Shown in pieces: positions 9,288-18,615 of a DNA stretch of 64,000 nt. How positions within the stretch are numbered: position 1 is the stretch's first letter; each line of letters starts with the position of its first letter. The stretch spans positions 22,541 to 86,540 of the forward strand of contig JAZUBU010000009.1 of the NCBI GenBank assembly GCA_045638645.1. The letters run 5' to 3'. Source of the DNA: JAGCJX01 sp045638645. Its GTDB lineage: Bacteria > Bacteroidota > Bacteroidia > Bacteroidales > UBA932. The position numbers and the translations under genes were made by a program. A model generated the notes under the pieces. The model worked only from the letters and a program-made list of their open reading frames with translations. It searched no databases and was not told the DNA's origin.

Positions 9288-10588
9288 TAAAAATTAGTGA
9301 AGCTTTGTTTTCCGGCCAACAATCGCTGGCCGTTGTGGGTTTGGGTTATGTGGGATTGCCGGTTGCCTTGGCATTCGCCGAGCATTTCCGGGTCATCGGT
9401 TATGACTGCAATGCCCGGAAGGTTGCCCAATTGAACCGGCAGCAGGATCCGACCGGAGAGTTGGATACCGTTGCGTTCCAGCAAAAGAACATTTGCTTCA
9501 CGGCGTGTGCAGAGGACCTGCGCCAAGCCTCGTTCTACGTCGTGGCGGTACCGACCCCCATTGACGAGTTCAACAAGCCGGATCTGACGCCGTTGTTGGC
9601 AGCTACGCGTGTGGTGGCGGCTTCCCTGAAACCCGGTGATTATGTAGTTTATGAGTCTACCGTTTATCCGGGCTGTACCCGCGAGGATTGTGTGCCCTTG
9701 CTTGAATCCATTTCCGGATTGAAGGTGGGTGTTGATTTTTGGGTTGGTTATTCTCCGGAGCGCATCAACCCGGGTGATAAGAAGCATACCCTGGCAAATA
9801 CAGTGAAAATCGTGTCGGCCTGGGACGAACCGAGCTTGCAGGAGGTAGCTTGTGTTTATGGTGCTATCGTTCAAGCCGGTGTCCATCGGGCACCCTCCAT
9901 CGAGGTGGCAGAGGCAGCCAAAATCATTGAAAACACCCAACGGGATGTGAACATTGCCCTGATGAATGAGTTGTCCATCATCTTTGGTCGGATGGGTATC
10001 AATACCTACGAGGTCCTGGAGGCTGCCGGTACCAAATGGAATTTCCTGCCGTTTTATCCCGGTCTGGTAGGCGGCCACTGCATCGGCGTGGATCCCTATT
10101 ACCTGGATTACAAGGCCAGCAAGCTCAAATACCACACCCAAATCATCAGTTCCGGCCGTTTTGTCAACGACTCAATGGGGGGCTACATCGGCAAGAAAGC
10201 GGTCAAGCAGTTGATCTCTTTGGGCAAATCACCCCTAGGTGCCAGAGCCCTGGTATTGGGATTTACCTTCAAGGAGGATGTATCGGATATCCGCAATACC
10301 AAGGTTGCGGACATTGTCCGGGAACTGAAAGACTATGGCTTGTGTGTGGACTTGGTTGATCCGATGGCGGATCCGGACCAGGTGCGTCAGGAATATGGGT
10401 TTGAAATGAAAGCAACTCCCGCCGGTCAATACGATCTGATTGTTCTGGCGGTTGCCCATGAGCAGTACCGCGCACTCAGTCTGGAGGATTTGAAAGTCTT
10501 GGGTGTGGCGGATACGTTGTTGGTGGATGTGAAAGGCTTGTTTGCTAGCTGCCGTCATCAGTTGGATTGGCCGTATTGGAGCTTGTAG
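9284..10588 (+). CDS. nucleotide-sugar 6-dehydrogenase (UDP-HexNAc dehydrogenase type)
   Basis: A 434-residue member of the UDP-glucose/UDP-N-acetylhexosamine dehydrogenase family, which oxidises C6 of a nucleotide sugar with NAD+ to give a uronic acid for surface polysaccharide. The dinucleotide fold is marked by AVVGLGYVGLP near residue 17; other marks are VPTPIDEFNKPDL, ESTVYPGCT, GYSPERINPGD, AKIIENTQRDVNIALMNE and the catalytic cysteine C266 in GGHCIGVDPYYL. The SPERINPGD form is typical of the WbpA/TviB (UDP-GlcNAc/GalNAc) branch. No other polysaccharide genes are adjacent, so the pathway is not defined here. It ends only 2 bases from the convergent tamB stop. Confidence 0.88.
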   Translation: MIKISEALFSGQQSLAVVGLGYVGLPVALAFAEHFRVIGYDCNARKVAQLNRQQDPTGELDTVAFQQKNICFTACAEDLRQASFYVVAVPTPIDEFNKPDLTPLLAATRVVAASLKPGDYVVYESTVYPGCTREDCVPLLESISGLKVGVDFWVGYSPERINPGDKKHTLANTVKIVSAWDEPSLQEVACVYGAIVQAGVHRAPSIEVAEAAKIIENTQRDVNIALMNELSIIFGRMGINTYEVLEAAGTKWNFLPFYPGLVGGHCIGVDPYYLDYKASKLKYHTQIISSGRFVNDSMGGYIGKKAVKQLISLGKSPLGARALVLGFTFKEDVSDIRNTKVADIVRELKDYGLCVDLVDPMADPDQVRQEYGFEMKATPAGQYDLIVLAVAHEQYRALSLEDLKVLGVADTLLVDVKGLFASCRHQLDWPYWSL

Positions 10589-10590
10589 TT

Positions 10591-13500
10591 TTACAAGCCC
10601 ATCCATTGGTAGGGAGACGCTTTCGGGGCGTTGACTTGCTGGCGCTTCTTGATTTCTTCTTCTTCGCGAATCAACTCCTGCTCTGCTTTGATCAGTTGTT
10701 GCATTTCGTATTCTTCGCGGCGTTTTTTGCTCCAGAAAATGTTTCTCCACAGTTCCCGGAAACTGTCAAATTCATCTTGGTAGGTGAAACCGACACCCGT
10801 GCGTTGGGTGTTGTCCAGGTAGTTGGAGTAGTCATCGGCCGAGTGGGTGAAGAGCGTTGCACGCAGTTTTCCGTCTTTTCCCAATTTGATTTCCGTTTCC
10901 AGGTTGCCGACCCAGTTGGAGTTGCCGTTGGATGAGGCCCCGGCGACATTGCCGACATTGCCGTTGACAATGACCCGGTTGTTGAAGAACTGGGTGGAAA
11001 GGGCGACGTCAAACACATCTTGTCCTTGTCGGTCCTGTTGGTAATTCAGTCCCAAGTCCAAAGGAATGTTCAGCTGTCGCAGAATGTTGTTCAATTGGTT
11101 GGATACCATCTCACTTGTGTAGGAGTAGAGCAGGGTCGAGGTATTGACGATGCCGGATGCTTCGTCGGGTAGGAAGGAGCCGGACAGCAGCAGGGAGATG
11201 GTTTGTCGGAGCACCTTGTCTTCCGTACTAAGGGCAGTTTCCACCCGTCCTTTTGTGAGGGGATCCAGATCGGGTACTTCGATGTCAAAGGAAATTTCCG
11301 GGTTCAGCAATGAGCCCGTCATGGAAATACCGCAACGGACATCCCGTCGTGTTCCGACGGAGGTGGTATCGGAGATAAGGGTGGCAATGGAGGCCTTTGT
11401 GTTGTAATTGGCTTTCAGGTTGACGCGGGTATCCTGGATGGCACCACCGAAGGAGACGGTACCCCCTTCTTGTACCACAAAGTCTTTGGCGACCATACCC
11501 AGTAGGACAAAACGGTAACTACCTTCCTGGATTTTGTAGTCTCCCCGCAGATCCAGTCCGTCGTGAGCCGGATTGATTTCAATATCCACAGTACCCGAAC
11601 CTTTGCTTCGGATAACGTCCCCGGTTTCTTTGTTGATTTCTACCAGAATTTCAGCATCGGGATTCACGACCGCTTTTGCCCGGATATCCAGGTTGGTTTT
11701 CTTGGATACCTGCCTAGTATGGATTTCCAATTGCTTTTCCAGCGTTTCTTTGAAGAGGTCCTGCGGAGACTTGAAGGTCAGCAGATCCTTTTGGCTGGCG
11801 GATTGGGAAGAGGACAGCGGAATGTGGATGCTGGTGTTGTCGGCGGTGGCAGCGGTGACATCAATGGACAAGTTGTTCAACGGGCCCCGTAGGAAAATGG
11901 TGCCCGACGCGTTGGCGGTTCCGTAGAACGTGTCGTTCTCGCGAGCGGAAATGTTCAGACACTGGAAGTTTTGGAAACTGAGTTTGGTGTCCAGACTCAT
12001 CTGCTGGAAGTGTTTGTGGCTGAGGGTTCCTTCCAGACGGGCTCGGCTGTCGTTGCTATCCGTGATGTAGATGTTGTCAAAGGAGATTCCATTTTCCATC
12101 ACGCTGAAATCACCGTTCAACCAGTAGGGTACACCGGTGTAGAGGGGAACGAAGCCAAAATGATTGAAGCGGCAGTTCTCGCCGGTAACGTTCAGACGGT
12201 CCGTTCGGCCAAAGAGCTGGAAGGTTCCGTTCAGACTGCCGTTGTTGACCAGCAGGATGTCTTTGACAAACGGGTTCAGGTACATCAGGGGCAATTCCGA
12301 AATTTCGGCGGTGAGATTCAGAAATCCATTGGAAGGTTGGTAGTGGCCGTAGATATTGAGCGGGTGTCTTCCGTTAAGCGATTGGTCCAACAGCAGGTTC
12401 AACCGGTTGTTGGTTTGGTCCCATTTGCTTTTGAGGTTGAGGCTGCCCATTGGATTTCCGCCGAGTTGCACATCGGTGGCTTGGATGTCCGCAAAGAGGT
12501 TCGGATTCGAGAACAGCGAAGACAGGTCCGCTTTCCCATTCAGGATTCCCTGGATTTGCGGGGACTCCGTGAAGAAGGAGTTGAGGGTGTTCAGCCGGAA
12601 ATTGGAGATGTCCAGATGCAGTTGTTCGCTTGTCAGGGCTCCCAATTCCCCGTTGGCCCGGATTTCCTGGTCCTCGGACAGGAGGAAGAGGTTGTTGATT
12701 TGGTAATATCCTTGTCCGATATTCAGGTCAAAGGGACGTATTTCCCATAGTTGGTTTTGCAGGTACAAGTAGGAGTCATTGACAAAGATGTAGGCTTTGC
12801 TTTGTGACGGATCCAATTGCCGGTTCAGGAACAGGTCTGCAGAGACGAAAAGTTCGTTGCGGAGGGCGGTGGCATTGGCAAAACCCAGTTCGGTGTGCAC
12901 CAGGCCTTGGTCGGCTTCCAGATCCACTTGGGCATATTGCAAGTCAACGCCTCCCACCTGCAGCGAGTTGACGCGCAGGGTGCATTGCAGCAATGAGTCC
13001 AGGTTGGACACTTTTCCTGAAATGTTCCGCAGCCGGTTGCTTCCCAACGCAATGGCCGGTGAGGTGATTTCTGTCAGGAATTCATCCCGGTCGTTCAAGC
13101 TGATGTTGAGTTTCGTGCGTTCAGCGATGTACAGTTCCGGCAGGATGATCTGGCACAAGGCGCGGGTGTCGGCCGTTTCAACGAGGAAATTGAAATTCGG
13201 GGTTGTTTCAGTCCGGGTGACTTTTTCCGGACGGAACTGTTCGTCCACCAGGATCCGTTGGATTTCTCCGAGAACCTGGGTCGGTGATTCATCCGAAACC
13301 AGCGATGCATTCAGCATGGATGAGATCAGCTCGATCTGAAAATTTGAGGAGTCCTGGGTGGAGACCAAGGTGATGTCGTCTACTTTGTGCGACCCTTTTT
13401 CGTTGCTGTAATTCAGTTGTTTGAGTTCCAGACTGCCTAACCAGTCTTGTTCGGGAGTCTGGGTCAAGTCCGCCAGGGCCAGCAGGCGGCCTTGGGAAAC

Positions 13501-15171
13501 GGAGCCCCGTTGGTCCAGGTTCAGGGCCTGGAGATCCACGATCGGCATATCGATAAACGCTTTGATGCTGCGGCTTTGGTCCCGGTTGTTGGCGATGTAG
13601 GTATGCGCAATGAATTCCAGATTCGGGTCATGGCAAACCAGTCTGGCATCGATGGCGTGGTTCTTCCAGGCCCCGTTGACCACCAGTCCGCTGTAGTCGT
13701 ATCCGTTGAATCCGAAATGTTGCACTGTGAGGTTGCGCAGGTTGACATCAATGGATCGGTCTTGGGTCGGGAGTGAGAGACGGACGTCCATTTGTGCCGT
13801 CAGATTTCCCAGGGACGGAACATCCAGGGCTTTCTTCAAGCTGAGGTTTTGTGTGTTGATTTGACCGTCCAGCAAGATGGGCTCTTTGATGAGCAGGTTG
13901 CCCAATACGAGCTTGGTTTGGAGATTTCCGATGTTGGAATGGACATTTCCCTCTATGTTGAGGTGGTTCAGTGTGCCTTGGGAGCGGCCTGCAAAATGCA
14001 GGGGTACATTCGGTGCAATGCTTGCCAGGGTTCCCGGCTGGAGATCCGGAGAGAAGCATCGTGCCAGGTTTTCAATGGAACGGGTGTCGGCAGTACACTC
14101 GTGGACTTGCAGGGAAAAGTCTGTTTTTTGAATGTTCGGCAGCCCGGAGATGACGCCCGAGACCCGCACTTTCAGCCCTTCGTATTCGGCGGTCAGGTTA
14201 TCGGGGACGAGTCGGCTGATGGGACCGGCAATCTTTCCGTTCAGTTTGAGCAGCAGCGGATTTCCTTTTAGTTCCGGGGAGATTTTTCCCAAGGTGTGAA
14301 AGTCGAGGGTCGAGTCGTAGAAATCCGCGCCCAACTGAATTTTTCTTAGAAAGTCCCCCCAGTCAGAACCCCGTTGGAAACTCATCGTGAAGTAATTCGC
14401 CTTGACATAGGAGATGCCGTCGTTGAGAATCAGGTCTTCGATGCGGGCCTCTTTGCCCGGTATGAACGAGAATTTCCCTTGAATGTGTTCGGCAGTATAA
14501 CCGCTCTTGTCAACAGCGTGGACACGGTGTGCCCGGGCAAACATGCCTTCCGGGCCCATTTCGATCCGGGTTGCCCGGATGTCGATTTGGGAGAGGTCCA
14601 GGTCGGTGAAATCAATGCATTCCGGATCTCCGGTCTTCGGGACGAACGGGTCATAGTAGGAGAAACGGAAATCCCGGATGCGCAATTCTCCCAAACTGAA
14701 CCGGGGAAAAATCATGGGTTCGGTACTCGTCGAGGGTGTGTTGGGAATGCGGAAGATGCGGAACAGGTTCGACATGCCATCCGGACCCTCTACCCAGTAG
14801 TTGAAAACACCTCCGCGGATGTTTACCCGATCCAGGTGCAAGTCGCCACGCAGTAGCTTGGTCGGAGAAAAGGAAAGGGAGAGTTTGTTGATGCGGGTTA
14901 AGGTGTCCCCAGGAGCTCCAAGAATGACAGCATCCTTGATAATCACCTTGTTGAAGAACACGACCATGACCCGGCCGATCTGTGCGGTTCCATCGATATG
15001 ATCATTCAACAAGGCAGTAGCCCTTCTTCCAGCCCATGTCTGAAAGGATGGCATCTGCATTGCCCAGGACCCGAAAAACGGCAGAAATCCGAGGAGAATC
15101 AGCAGACCGATGAGTATTTTTTTGACCGCTTTGATGGTGCAGGTTTTTTTAGTGTGCAAATAAGTAAACAA
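10591..15171 (-). CDS. TamB-like translocation/assembly module protein
   Basis: A very large inner-membrane-anchored, periplasm-spanning protein (about 1,526 residues) of the TamB/AsmA-like bridge family, which is linked to outer membrane protein insertion and lipid transport. It shows one N-terminal membrane anchor (ILIGLLILLGFLPFFGSWA, about residues 19-37), long beta-rich repeats, and the C-terminal DUF490 block with DLRGDYKIQEGSYRF, VQEGGTVSFGG and LSTEDKVLRQTISLLLSGSF. The start is a problem: the frame has no ATG or GTG before the anchor; TTG at 15171 lies inside a perfect promoter box, and TTG at 15159 is the other option. The first ATG (about residue 38) would remove the anchor. The gene diverges from tsaD. 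Confidence 0.85.
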   Translation of the reverse strand: MFTYLHTKKTCTIKAVKKILIGLLILLGFLPFFGSWAMQMPSFQTWAGRRATALLNDHIDGTAQIGRVMVVFFNKVIIKDAVILGAPGDTLTRINKLSLSFSPTKLLRGDLHLDRVNIRGGVFNYWVEGPDGMSNLFRIFRIPNTPSTSTEPMIFPRFSLGELRIRDFRFSYYDPFVPKTGDPECIDFTDLDLSQIDIRATRIEMGPEGMFARAHRVHAVDKSGYTAEHIQGKFSFIPGKEARIEDLILNDGISYVKANYFTMSFQRGSDWGDFLRKIQLGADFYDSTLDFHTLGKISPELKGNPLLLKLNGKIAGPISRLVPDNLTAEYEGLKVRVSGVISGLPNIQKTDFSLQVHECTADTRSIENLARCFSPDLQPGTLASIAPNVPLHFAGRSQGTLNHLNIEGNVHSNIGNLQTKLVLGNLLIKEPILLDGQINTQNLSLKKALDVPSLGNLTAQMDVRLSLPTQDRSIDVNLRNLTVQHFGFNGYDYSGLVVNGAWKNHAIDARLVCHDPNLEFIAHTYIANNRDQSRSIKAFIDMPIVDLQALNLDQRGSVSQGRLLALADLTQTPEQDWLGSLELKQLNYSNEKGSHKVDDITLVSTQDSSNFQIELISSMLNASLVSDESPTQVLGEIQRILVDEQFRPEKVTRTETTPNFNFLVETADTRALCQIILPELYIAERTKLNISLNDRDEFLTEITSPAIALGSNRLRNISGKVSNLDSLLQCTLRVNSLQVGGVDLQYAQVDLEADQGLVHTELGFANATALRNELFVSADLFLNRQLDPSQSKAYIFVNDSYLYLQNQLWEIRPFDLNIGQGYYQINNLFLLSEDQEIRANGELGALTSEQLHLDISNFRLNTLNSFFTESPQIQGILNGKADLSSLFSNPNLFADIQATDVQLGGNPMGSLNLKSKWDQTNNRLNLLLDQSLNGRHPLNIYGHYQPSNGFLNLTAEISELPLMYLNPFVKDILLVNNGSLNGTFQLFGRTDRLNVTGENCRFNHFGFVPLYTGVPYWLNGDFSVMENGISFDNIYITDSNDSRARLEGTLSHKHFQQMSLDTKLSFQNFQCLNISARENDTFYGTANASGTIFLRGPLNNLSIDVTAATADNTSIHIPLSSSQSASQKDLLTFKSPQDLFKETLEKQLEIHTRQVSKKTNLDIRAKAVVNPDAEILVEINKETGDVIRSKGSGTVDIEINPAHDGLDLRGDYKIQEGSYRFVLLGMVAKDFVVQEGGTVSFGGAIQDTRVNLKANYNTKASIATLISDTTSVGTRRDVRCGISMTGSLLNPEISFDIEVPDLDPLTKGRVETALSTEDKVLRQTISLLLSGSFLPDEASGIVNTSTLLYSYTSEMVSNQLNNILRQLNIPLDLGLNYQQDRQGQDVFDVALSTQFFNNRVIVNGNVGNVAGASSNGNSNWVGNLETEIKLGKDGKLRATLFTHSADDYSNYLDNTQRTGVGFTYQDEFDSFRELWRNIFWSKKRREEYEMQQLIKAEQELIREEEEIKKRQQVNAPKASPYQWMGL

Positions 15172-15176
15172 AGTTA
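15169..15176 (-). promoter_or_regulatory. -7 promoter box TAACTTTG upstream of tamB
   Basis: The minus strand reads TAACTTTG. A transcript starting 4-7 bases downstream would begin around 15162-15165, which is downstream of the TTG at 15171 and only a few bases before the TTG at 15159. This bears directly on which codon starts tamB. Confidence 0.5.
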
Positions 15177-15188
15177 ATATTTTATGAG

Positions 15189-15196
15189 TAGATTTG
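15189..15196 (+). promoter_or_regulatory. -7 promoter box TAGATTTG for tsaD
   Basis: The plus strand reads TAGATTTG, matching TAnnTTTG, 19 bases before the tsaD ATG at 15216. The expected transcription start is near 15201. Confidence 0.55.
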
Positions 15197-15215
15197 CATA
15201 AAAATTAGTAGGAAT

Positions 15216-16241
15216 ATGTCTCATTTGATTTTAGGGATAGAATCGTCTTGTGATGATACTTCCGCAGCGGTTTTGCGGGATGAAGTCCTGTTGTCCAACG
15301 TGATGGCTTCGCAGGAGGTACACCGTCAGTATGGTGGGGTCATTCCCGAACTGGCTTCCCGTGCCCATCAGCAGAACATTGTTCCCGTTGTACACCAGGC
15401 CTTGGTGCAAGCCGGTGTGACGATGGCAGATATTGATGCCATTGCCTTCACCCGGGGTCCCGGTCTGTTGGGCTCGTTGCTCGTTGGAACCTCTTTTGCG
15501 AAGGGACTGTCTGTTTCTTCGGGCAAGCCGTTGGTGGAAGTGAACCATTTGCAGGGGCATATCTTGTCCCACTTCATACAACAACCCGGCCAATCGAAGC
15601 AGCCGCCGCGTTTTCCTTTTTTGGCCTTGCTGGTTTCCGGTGGTCACTCCCAAATTGTCCGTGTGGATGATTATCTGACCTATGAGGTGATTGGCCACAC
15701 CATCGATGATGCCGTGGGAGAGGCATTTGATAAATGTGCCAAGATCATGGGCTTGAGTTATCCCGGCGGACCGGTCATTGACCGATTGGCCAAGGAAGGG
15801 GATCCCAAGCGTTTCGCGTTTGCCAAGCCCCGTATCCCGGATTTGAATTATAGTTTCAGTGGGATCAAGACCTCCCTCTTGTATTTCTTGCGGGATCAGG
15901 TAGCACAGGATCCGGATTTTATCCAAAAGAACCAGGCGGACATCTGTGCTTCCTATCAGAAGACACTCATTGATATCCTGATGGATAAATTGTTGAAAGC
16001 GGTGAAGTTGACCGGCATCCGGGAGGTGGCCATTGCCGGAGGAGTTTCTGCCAACTCCGGTTTGCGCAGCCGGATTGTGGAAGAAGGACAGAAACGCGGT
16101 TGGGTGACCCACATTCCGGAATTCAAGTTTACCACAGACAATGCGGCCATGATCGCCATCACCGGTTTGTACAAATTTAGAAGTGGCTCACGGGCTGAGT
16201 TGGACTTGGCTCCGATTTCAAGAGCCTTGGATTATCATTAG
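15216..16241 (+). CDS. tsaD: tRNA N6-adenosine threonylcarbamoyltransferase TsaD
   Basis: A 341-residue Kae1/TsaD protein that transfers the threonylcarbamoyl group to A37 of ANN-decoding tRNAs, working with TsaB, TsaC and TsaE. It begins ILGIESSCDDTSAAV, and has the metal-binding HLQGHILSH motif near residue 111, the ATPase loop ALLVSGGHSQIV, GEAFDKCAKIMGLSYPGGP, FSFSGIKTS-type segment and IAGGVSANSGLR. Length is normal for the family. The divergent tamB-tsaD arrangement recurs in Bacteroidetes as far as I recall. The flavoprotein gene follows 8 bases after the stop. Confidence 0.96.
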   Translation: MSHLILGIESSCDDTSAAVLRDEVLLSNVMASQEVHRQYGGVIPELASRAHQQNIVPVVHQALVQAGVTMADIDAIAFTRGPGLLGSLLVGTSFAKGLSVSSGKPLVEVNHLQGHILSHFIQQPGQSKQPPRFPFLALLVSGGHSQIVRVDDYLTYEVIGHTIDDAVGEAFDKCAKIMGLSYPGGPVIDRLAKEGDPKRFAFAKPRIPDLNYSFSGIKTSLLYFLRDQVAQDPDFIQKNQADICASYQKTLIDILMDKLLKAVKLTGIREVAIAGGVSANSGLRSRIVEEGQKRGWVTHIPEFKFTTDNAAMIAITGLYKFRSGSRAELDLAPISRALDYH

Positions 16242-16249
16242 TCAACTGT

Positions 16250-17803
16250 ATGAAAGAATTTGAAGCTTCTTTTCCGGCGGTACACGAACCTTCGCAAGAC
16301 GACTTCCGTCGGGCAGCTGCCCGTGCGATGGGCATGCCGGAAACACGGATTGCTGCCGTGGTGCCCTTGAAACGGTCTTTGGATGCCCGAGGCAAAGAAA
16401 TCCAATACCGCTATCGGTTGCAGGGATATGCCCAAGGGGAACCGGGACCGGCACCTCGTCGTGAATTCCTGTACCGGGATGTCCGGAATGCTGAGCCGGT
16501 ACTGATTGTGGGTGCTGGTCCGGCCGGTCTGTTTTGTGCCTTGAAACTCCTGACGTTGGGTTACAAACCCATATTGGTTGAGCGAGGTAAGGACGTGCAT
16601 GCACGCAAGTATGATATGGCCCGACTTTCCCGGACTGGAGAGGTGAACATTGACTCCAACTATTGCTTTGGGGAAGGGGGCGCCGGTACATTTTCAGACG
16701 GAAAACTTTATACCCGTTCTTCCAAACGGGGGGATGTGTACGAGGTGCTGGAACAGTTGGTGCTGTTTGGTGCGGACGAAAGGATCTTGTTGGAGGCCCA
16801 TCCGCACATCGGCAGTGACAAACTTTCCCAGGTGATTGAGAACATCCGTCTGGGTATCCTGGAACATGGTGGAGAGTATCATTTCAACCGCCGAGTCGAG
16901 CGCATGAACCGTACGTCGTCGGGTTGGCAATTGACAGCAGCTTGCCTGGATGAGGCCGGAGGAGAAGAAGTGTTTGAAGCCAAAAACGTGGTGTTGGCTA
17001 CCGGGCATTCCGGCAAAGAAATCTACGAATATTTTTATGGGCAGGGTTGGGCTTTGGAAGCCAAAGGATTTGCCTTGGGTGTTCGGGCAGAACATCCGCA
17101 GAGCCTGATCAACAATGCCCGTTACCACGGCATGTACAAACCTTATCTGCCGCCGGCCGAGTATTCGTTGGTGACCCAGGTAGAAGGTCGGGGAGTCTTT
17201 TCGTTCTGCATGTGTCCGGGAGGCCTGCTCATTCCGTCGGCAACCGCACCGGGTGAACAGGTTTTGAACGGAATGTCTAATTCCAACCGTTCCTCCAAAT
17301 GGGCCAATGCGGGGATTGTGGTGTCGGTTGAGCCCGAAGATTTGGTGGACTATGCCCAACACGGTCCTTTGGCAGCGCTCCGCTTTCAGCAGGAGGTGGA
17401 ACGGTCGATGTTCGAAGTGACGGGCTCCATCAAGGCTCCTGCACAACGGATGACGGATTTTGTGCGACGGAAAGTGTCGGTGGACCTGCCGAAATCCTCG
17501 TACCATCCGGGAACGTCGTCGCAGCCATTGCACGAGTTGCTGCCTTCTTTTGTTGCCGACCGTTTGCGGAAGGCATTTCCCGAATTTGACCGGAAAATCC
17601 GGGGCTACTATACTTCAGAGGCATTGTTGCTGGCGGTAGAGTCGCGTACGTCTTCGCCGGTGCGCATGCCGCGGGACCCGGAAACACTGGAACATCTTTC
17701 TTGCTCAGGGGTTTATCCCTGTGGAGAAGGGGCCGGTTATGCAGGAGGCATTGTTTCTTCTGCGTTGGACGGCATTCGGGTGGCTTTGTCGATAGCGCGA
17801 TGA
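16250..17803 (+). CDS. FAD-dependent dehydrogenase, COG2509 family
   Basis: A 517-residue flavoprotein of the COG2509 group (NAD(P)/FAD-dependent oxidoreductase of unknown substrate). An N-terminal domain of about 80 residues precedes the FAD-binding motif VLIVGAGPAGLFCALKL near residue 84 and VERGKDV; further family marks are CFGEGGAGTFSDGKLYTR, VLATGHSGKEIYEYF, FSFCMCPGGLLIPSA and the C-terminal FAD contact GVYPCGEGAGYAGGI. The CMCPGG motif with paired cysteines is typical of the family. It follows tsaD by 8 bases and probably shares its promoter. No metabolic role can be assigned from context. Confidence 0.85.
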   Translation: MKEFEASFPAVHEPSQDDFRRAAARAMGMPETRIAAVVPLKRSLDARGKEIQYRYRLQGYAQGEPGPAPRREFLYRDVRNAEPVLIVGAGPAGLFCALKLLTLGYKPILVERGKDVHARKYDMARLSRTGEVNIDSNYCFGEGGAGTFSDGKLYTRSSKRGDVYEVLEQLVLFGADERILLEAHPHIGSDKLSQVIENIRLGILEHGGEYHFNRRVERMNRTSSGWQLTAACLDEAGGEEVFEAKNVVLATGHSGKEIYEYFYGQGWALEAKGFALGVRAEHPQSLINNARYHGMYKPYLPPAEYSLVTQVEGRGVFSFCMCPGGLLIPSATAPGEQVLNGMSNSNRSSKWANAGIVVSVEPEDLVDYAQHGPLAALRFQQEVERSMFEVTGSIKAPAQRMTDFVRRKVSVDLPKSSYHPGTSSQPLHELLPSFVADRLRKAFPEFDRKIRGYYTSEALLLAVESRTSSPVRMPRDPETLEHLSCSGVYPCGEGAGYAGGIVSSALDGIRVALSIAR

Positions 17804-17819
17804 TTTCTTTTGAAATTTA

Positions 17820-17850
17820 TTGTTTTCTATCCAAGAAAACATTATCTTTG
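17820..17850 (+). promoter_or_regulatory. promoter TTG-N20-TATCTTTG for the zeta-like kinase pair
   Basis: A TTG at 17820-17822 stands 20 bases before TATCTTTG at 17843-17850, a near-ideal Bacteroidetes -33/-7 promoter. The kinase ATG follows at 17872, leaving a short leader of about 15 bases. Confidence 0.7.
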
Positions 17851-17871
17851 CTATCAGTTGTATATTGAAAT

Positions 17872-18456
17872 ATGCCGAAACTTTTCATCATTTCAGGTTG
17901 CAATGGGGCAGGGAAAACGACTGCATCCTACACCATTTTACCGGAAATGTTGAATTGTATAGAGTTTGTGAATGCAGATGAGATTGCCAAAGGCATTTCT
18001 CCGTTTTCTCCGGAAAGCGCTGCGATTCAGGCCGGACGGATCATGTTGGAGCGAGTGGCGGACTTGTTGGCCAACGGCAAGGATTTTGCCATTGAAACGA
18101 CGTTGGCTACACGTACCCATTTGAACATTGTCCGCGAGGCACAAGCCAAGGGCTATGTTGTAACCTTGTTGTTCTTTTGGTTGAATGTTCCGGAATTGGC
18201 CATTGAGCGTGTTCGCTTGCGGGTGAAGTCCGGGGGACACAATGTCAATGAAAAGACCATCCGACGCCGTTACAACTTGGGTATCCGACATTTGTTTGAT
18301 CTGTACCTTCCGGCTTGTGAATACTGGATGCTGATTGACAATTCCAACTCTCCCGAGGTAATTGTGGAAGGCGGTTTGGGTATCACAACGAAAGTACATA
18401 ACAAAACCTTGTTTAACCAATTATTCAACTGTTATGAGCGAATTAGAAACACGTGA
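17872..18456 (+). CDS. zeta-toxin-like P-loop kinase
   Basis: A 194-residue P-loop protein of the zeta toxin/COG4185 type. Zeta toxins phosphorylate UDP-N-acetyl sugars and block wall synthesis; that activity is family knowledge, not shown here. The Walker A motif is SGCNGAGKTT with K15; FVNADEIAKGISPFSPE near residue 35 and FAIETTLATRTH near 80 match the zeta substrate-site pattern, and RVRLRVKSGGHNVNEKTIRRRY near 120-142 is an arginine-rich lid. It has its own strong promoter. The last 23 bases overlap a 51-residue ORF that could be its antitoxin or regulator. An alternative is a housekeeping kinase of unknown substrate, since chromosomal COG4185 proteins are often not toxic. Confidence 0.75.
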   Translation: MPKLFIISGCNGAGKTTASYTILPEMLNCIEFVNADEIAKGISPFSPESAAIQAGRIMLERVADLLANGKDFAIETTLATRTHLNIVREAQAKGYVVTLLFFWLNVPELAIERVRLRVKSGGHNVNEKTIRRRYNLGIRHLFDLYLPACEYWMLIDNSNSPEVIVEGGLGITTKVHNKTLFNQLFNCYERIRNT

Positions 18457-18589
18457 AATAAGAGATAATATCCTGAACGGATTGAGTCTTGCGTTCGAAA
18501 AACTCGTTCAGGAGAAGAAGAAAGATGACTCGGAGCTGGCGTTTTCCCAAGAGGGATGCGTGGTAAAGGTCAAAGCAACCGAAATCTGA
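18434..18589 (+). CDS. 51-residue protein overlapping the kinase gene
   Basis: A 51-residue, highly charged protein that starts at the ATG at 18434 inside the end of the kinase gene, 23 bases before that gene's last base, in another frame. It reads as an amphipathic N-terminal helix (LETREIRDNILNGLSLAFEKLVQEKKK) followed by a short strand-like tail ending VVKVKATEI. Such a tail resembles the small proteins that sit next to COG4185 kinases in Bacteroidetes, as far as I remember. The overlap means translational coupling, and an antitoxin or kinase partner role is an inference from position only. tldD starts 26 bases later. Confidence 0.6.
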   Translation: MSELETREIRDNILNGLSLAFEKLVQEKKKDDSELAFSQEGCVVKVKATEI

Positions 18590-18615
18590 TTTTTGTTACT
18601 CTGCTACCGAACAAA

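Noticed and set aside
11971..12750. 259-codon open frame on the plus strand inside tamB
   Set aside because: Antisense to the continuous TamB beta-repeat region; no ribosome site or motif.
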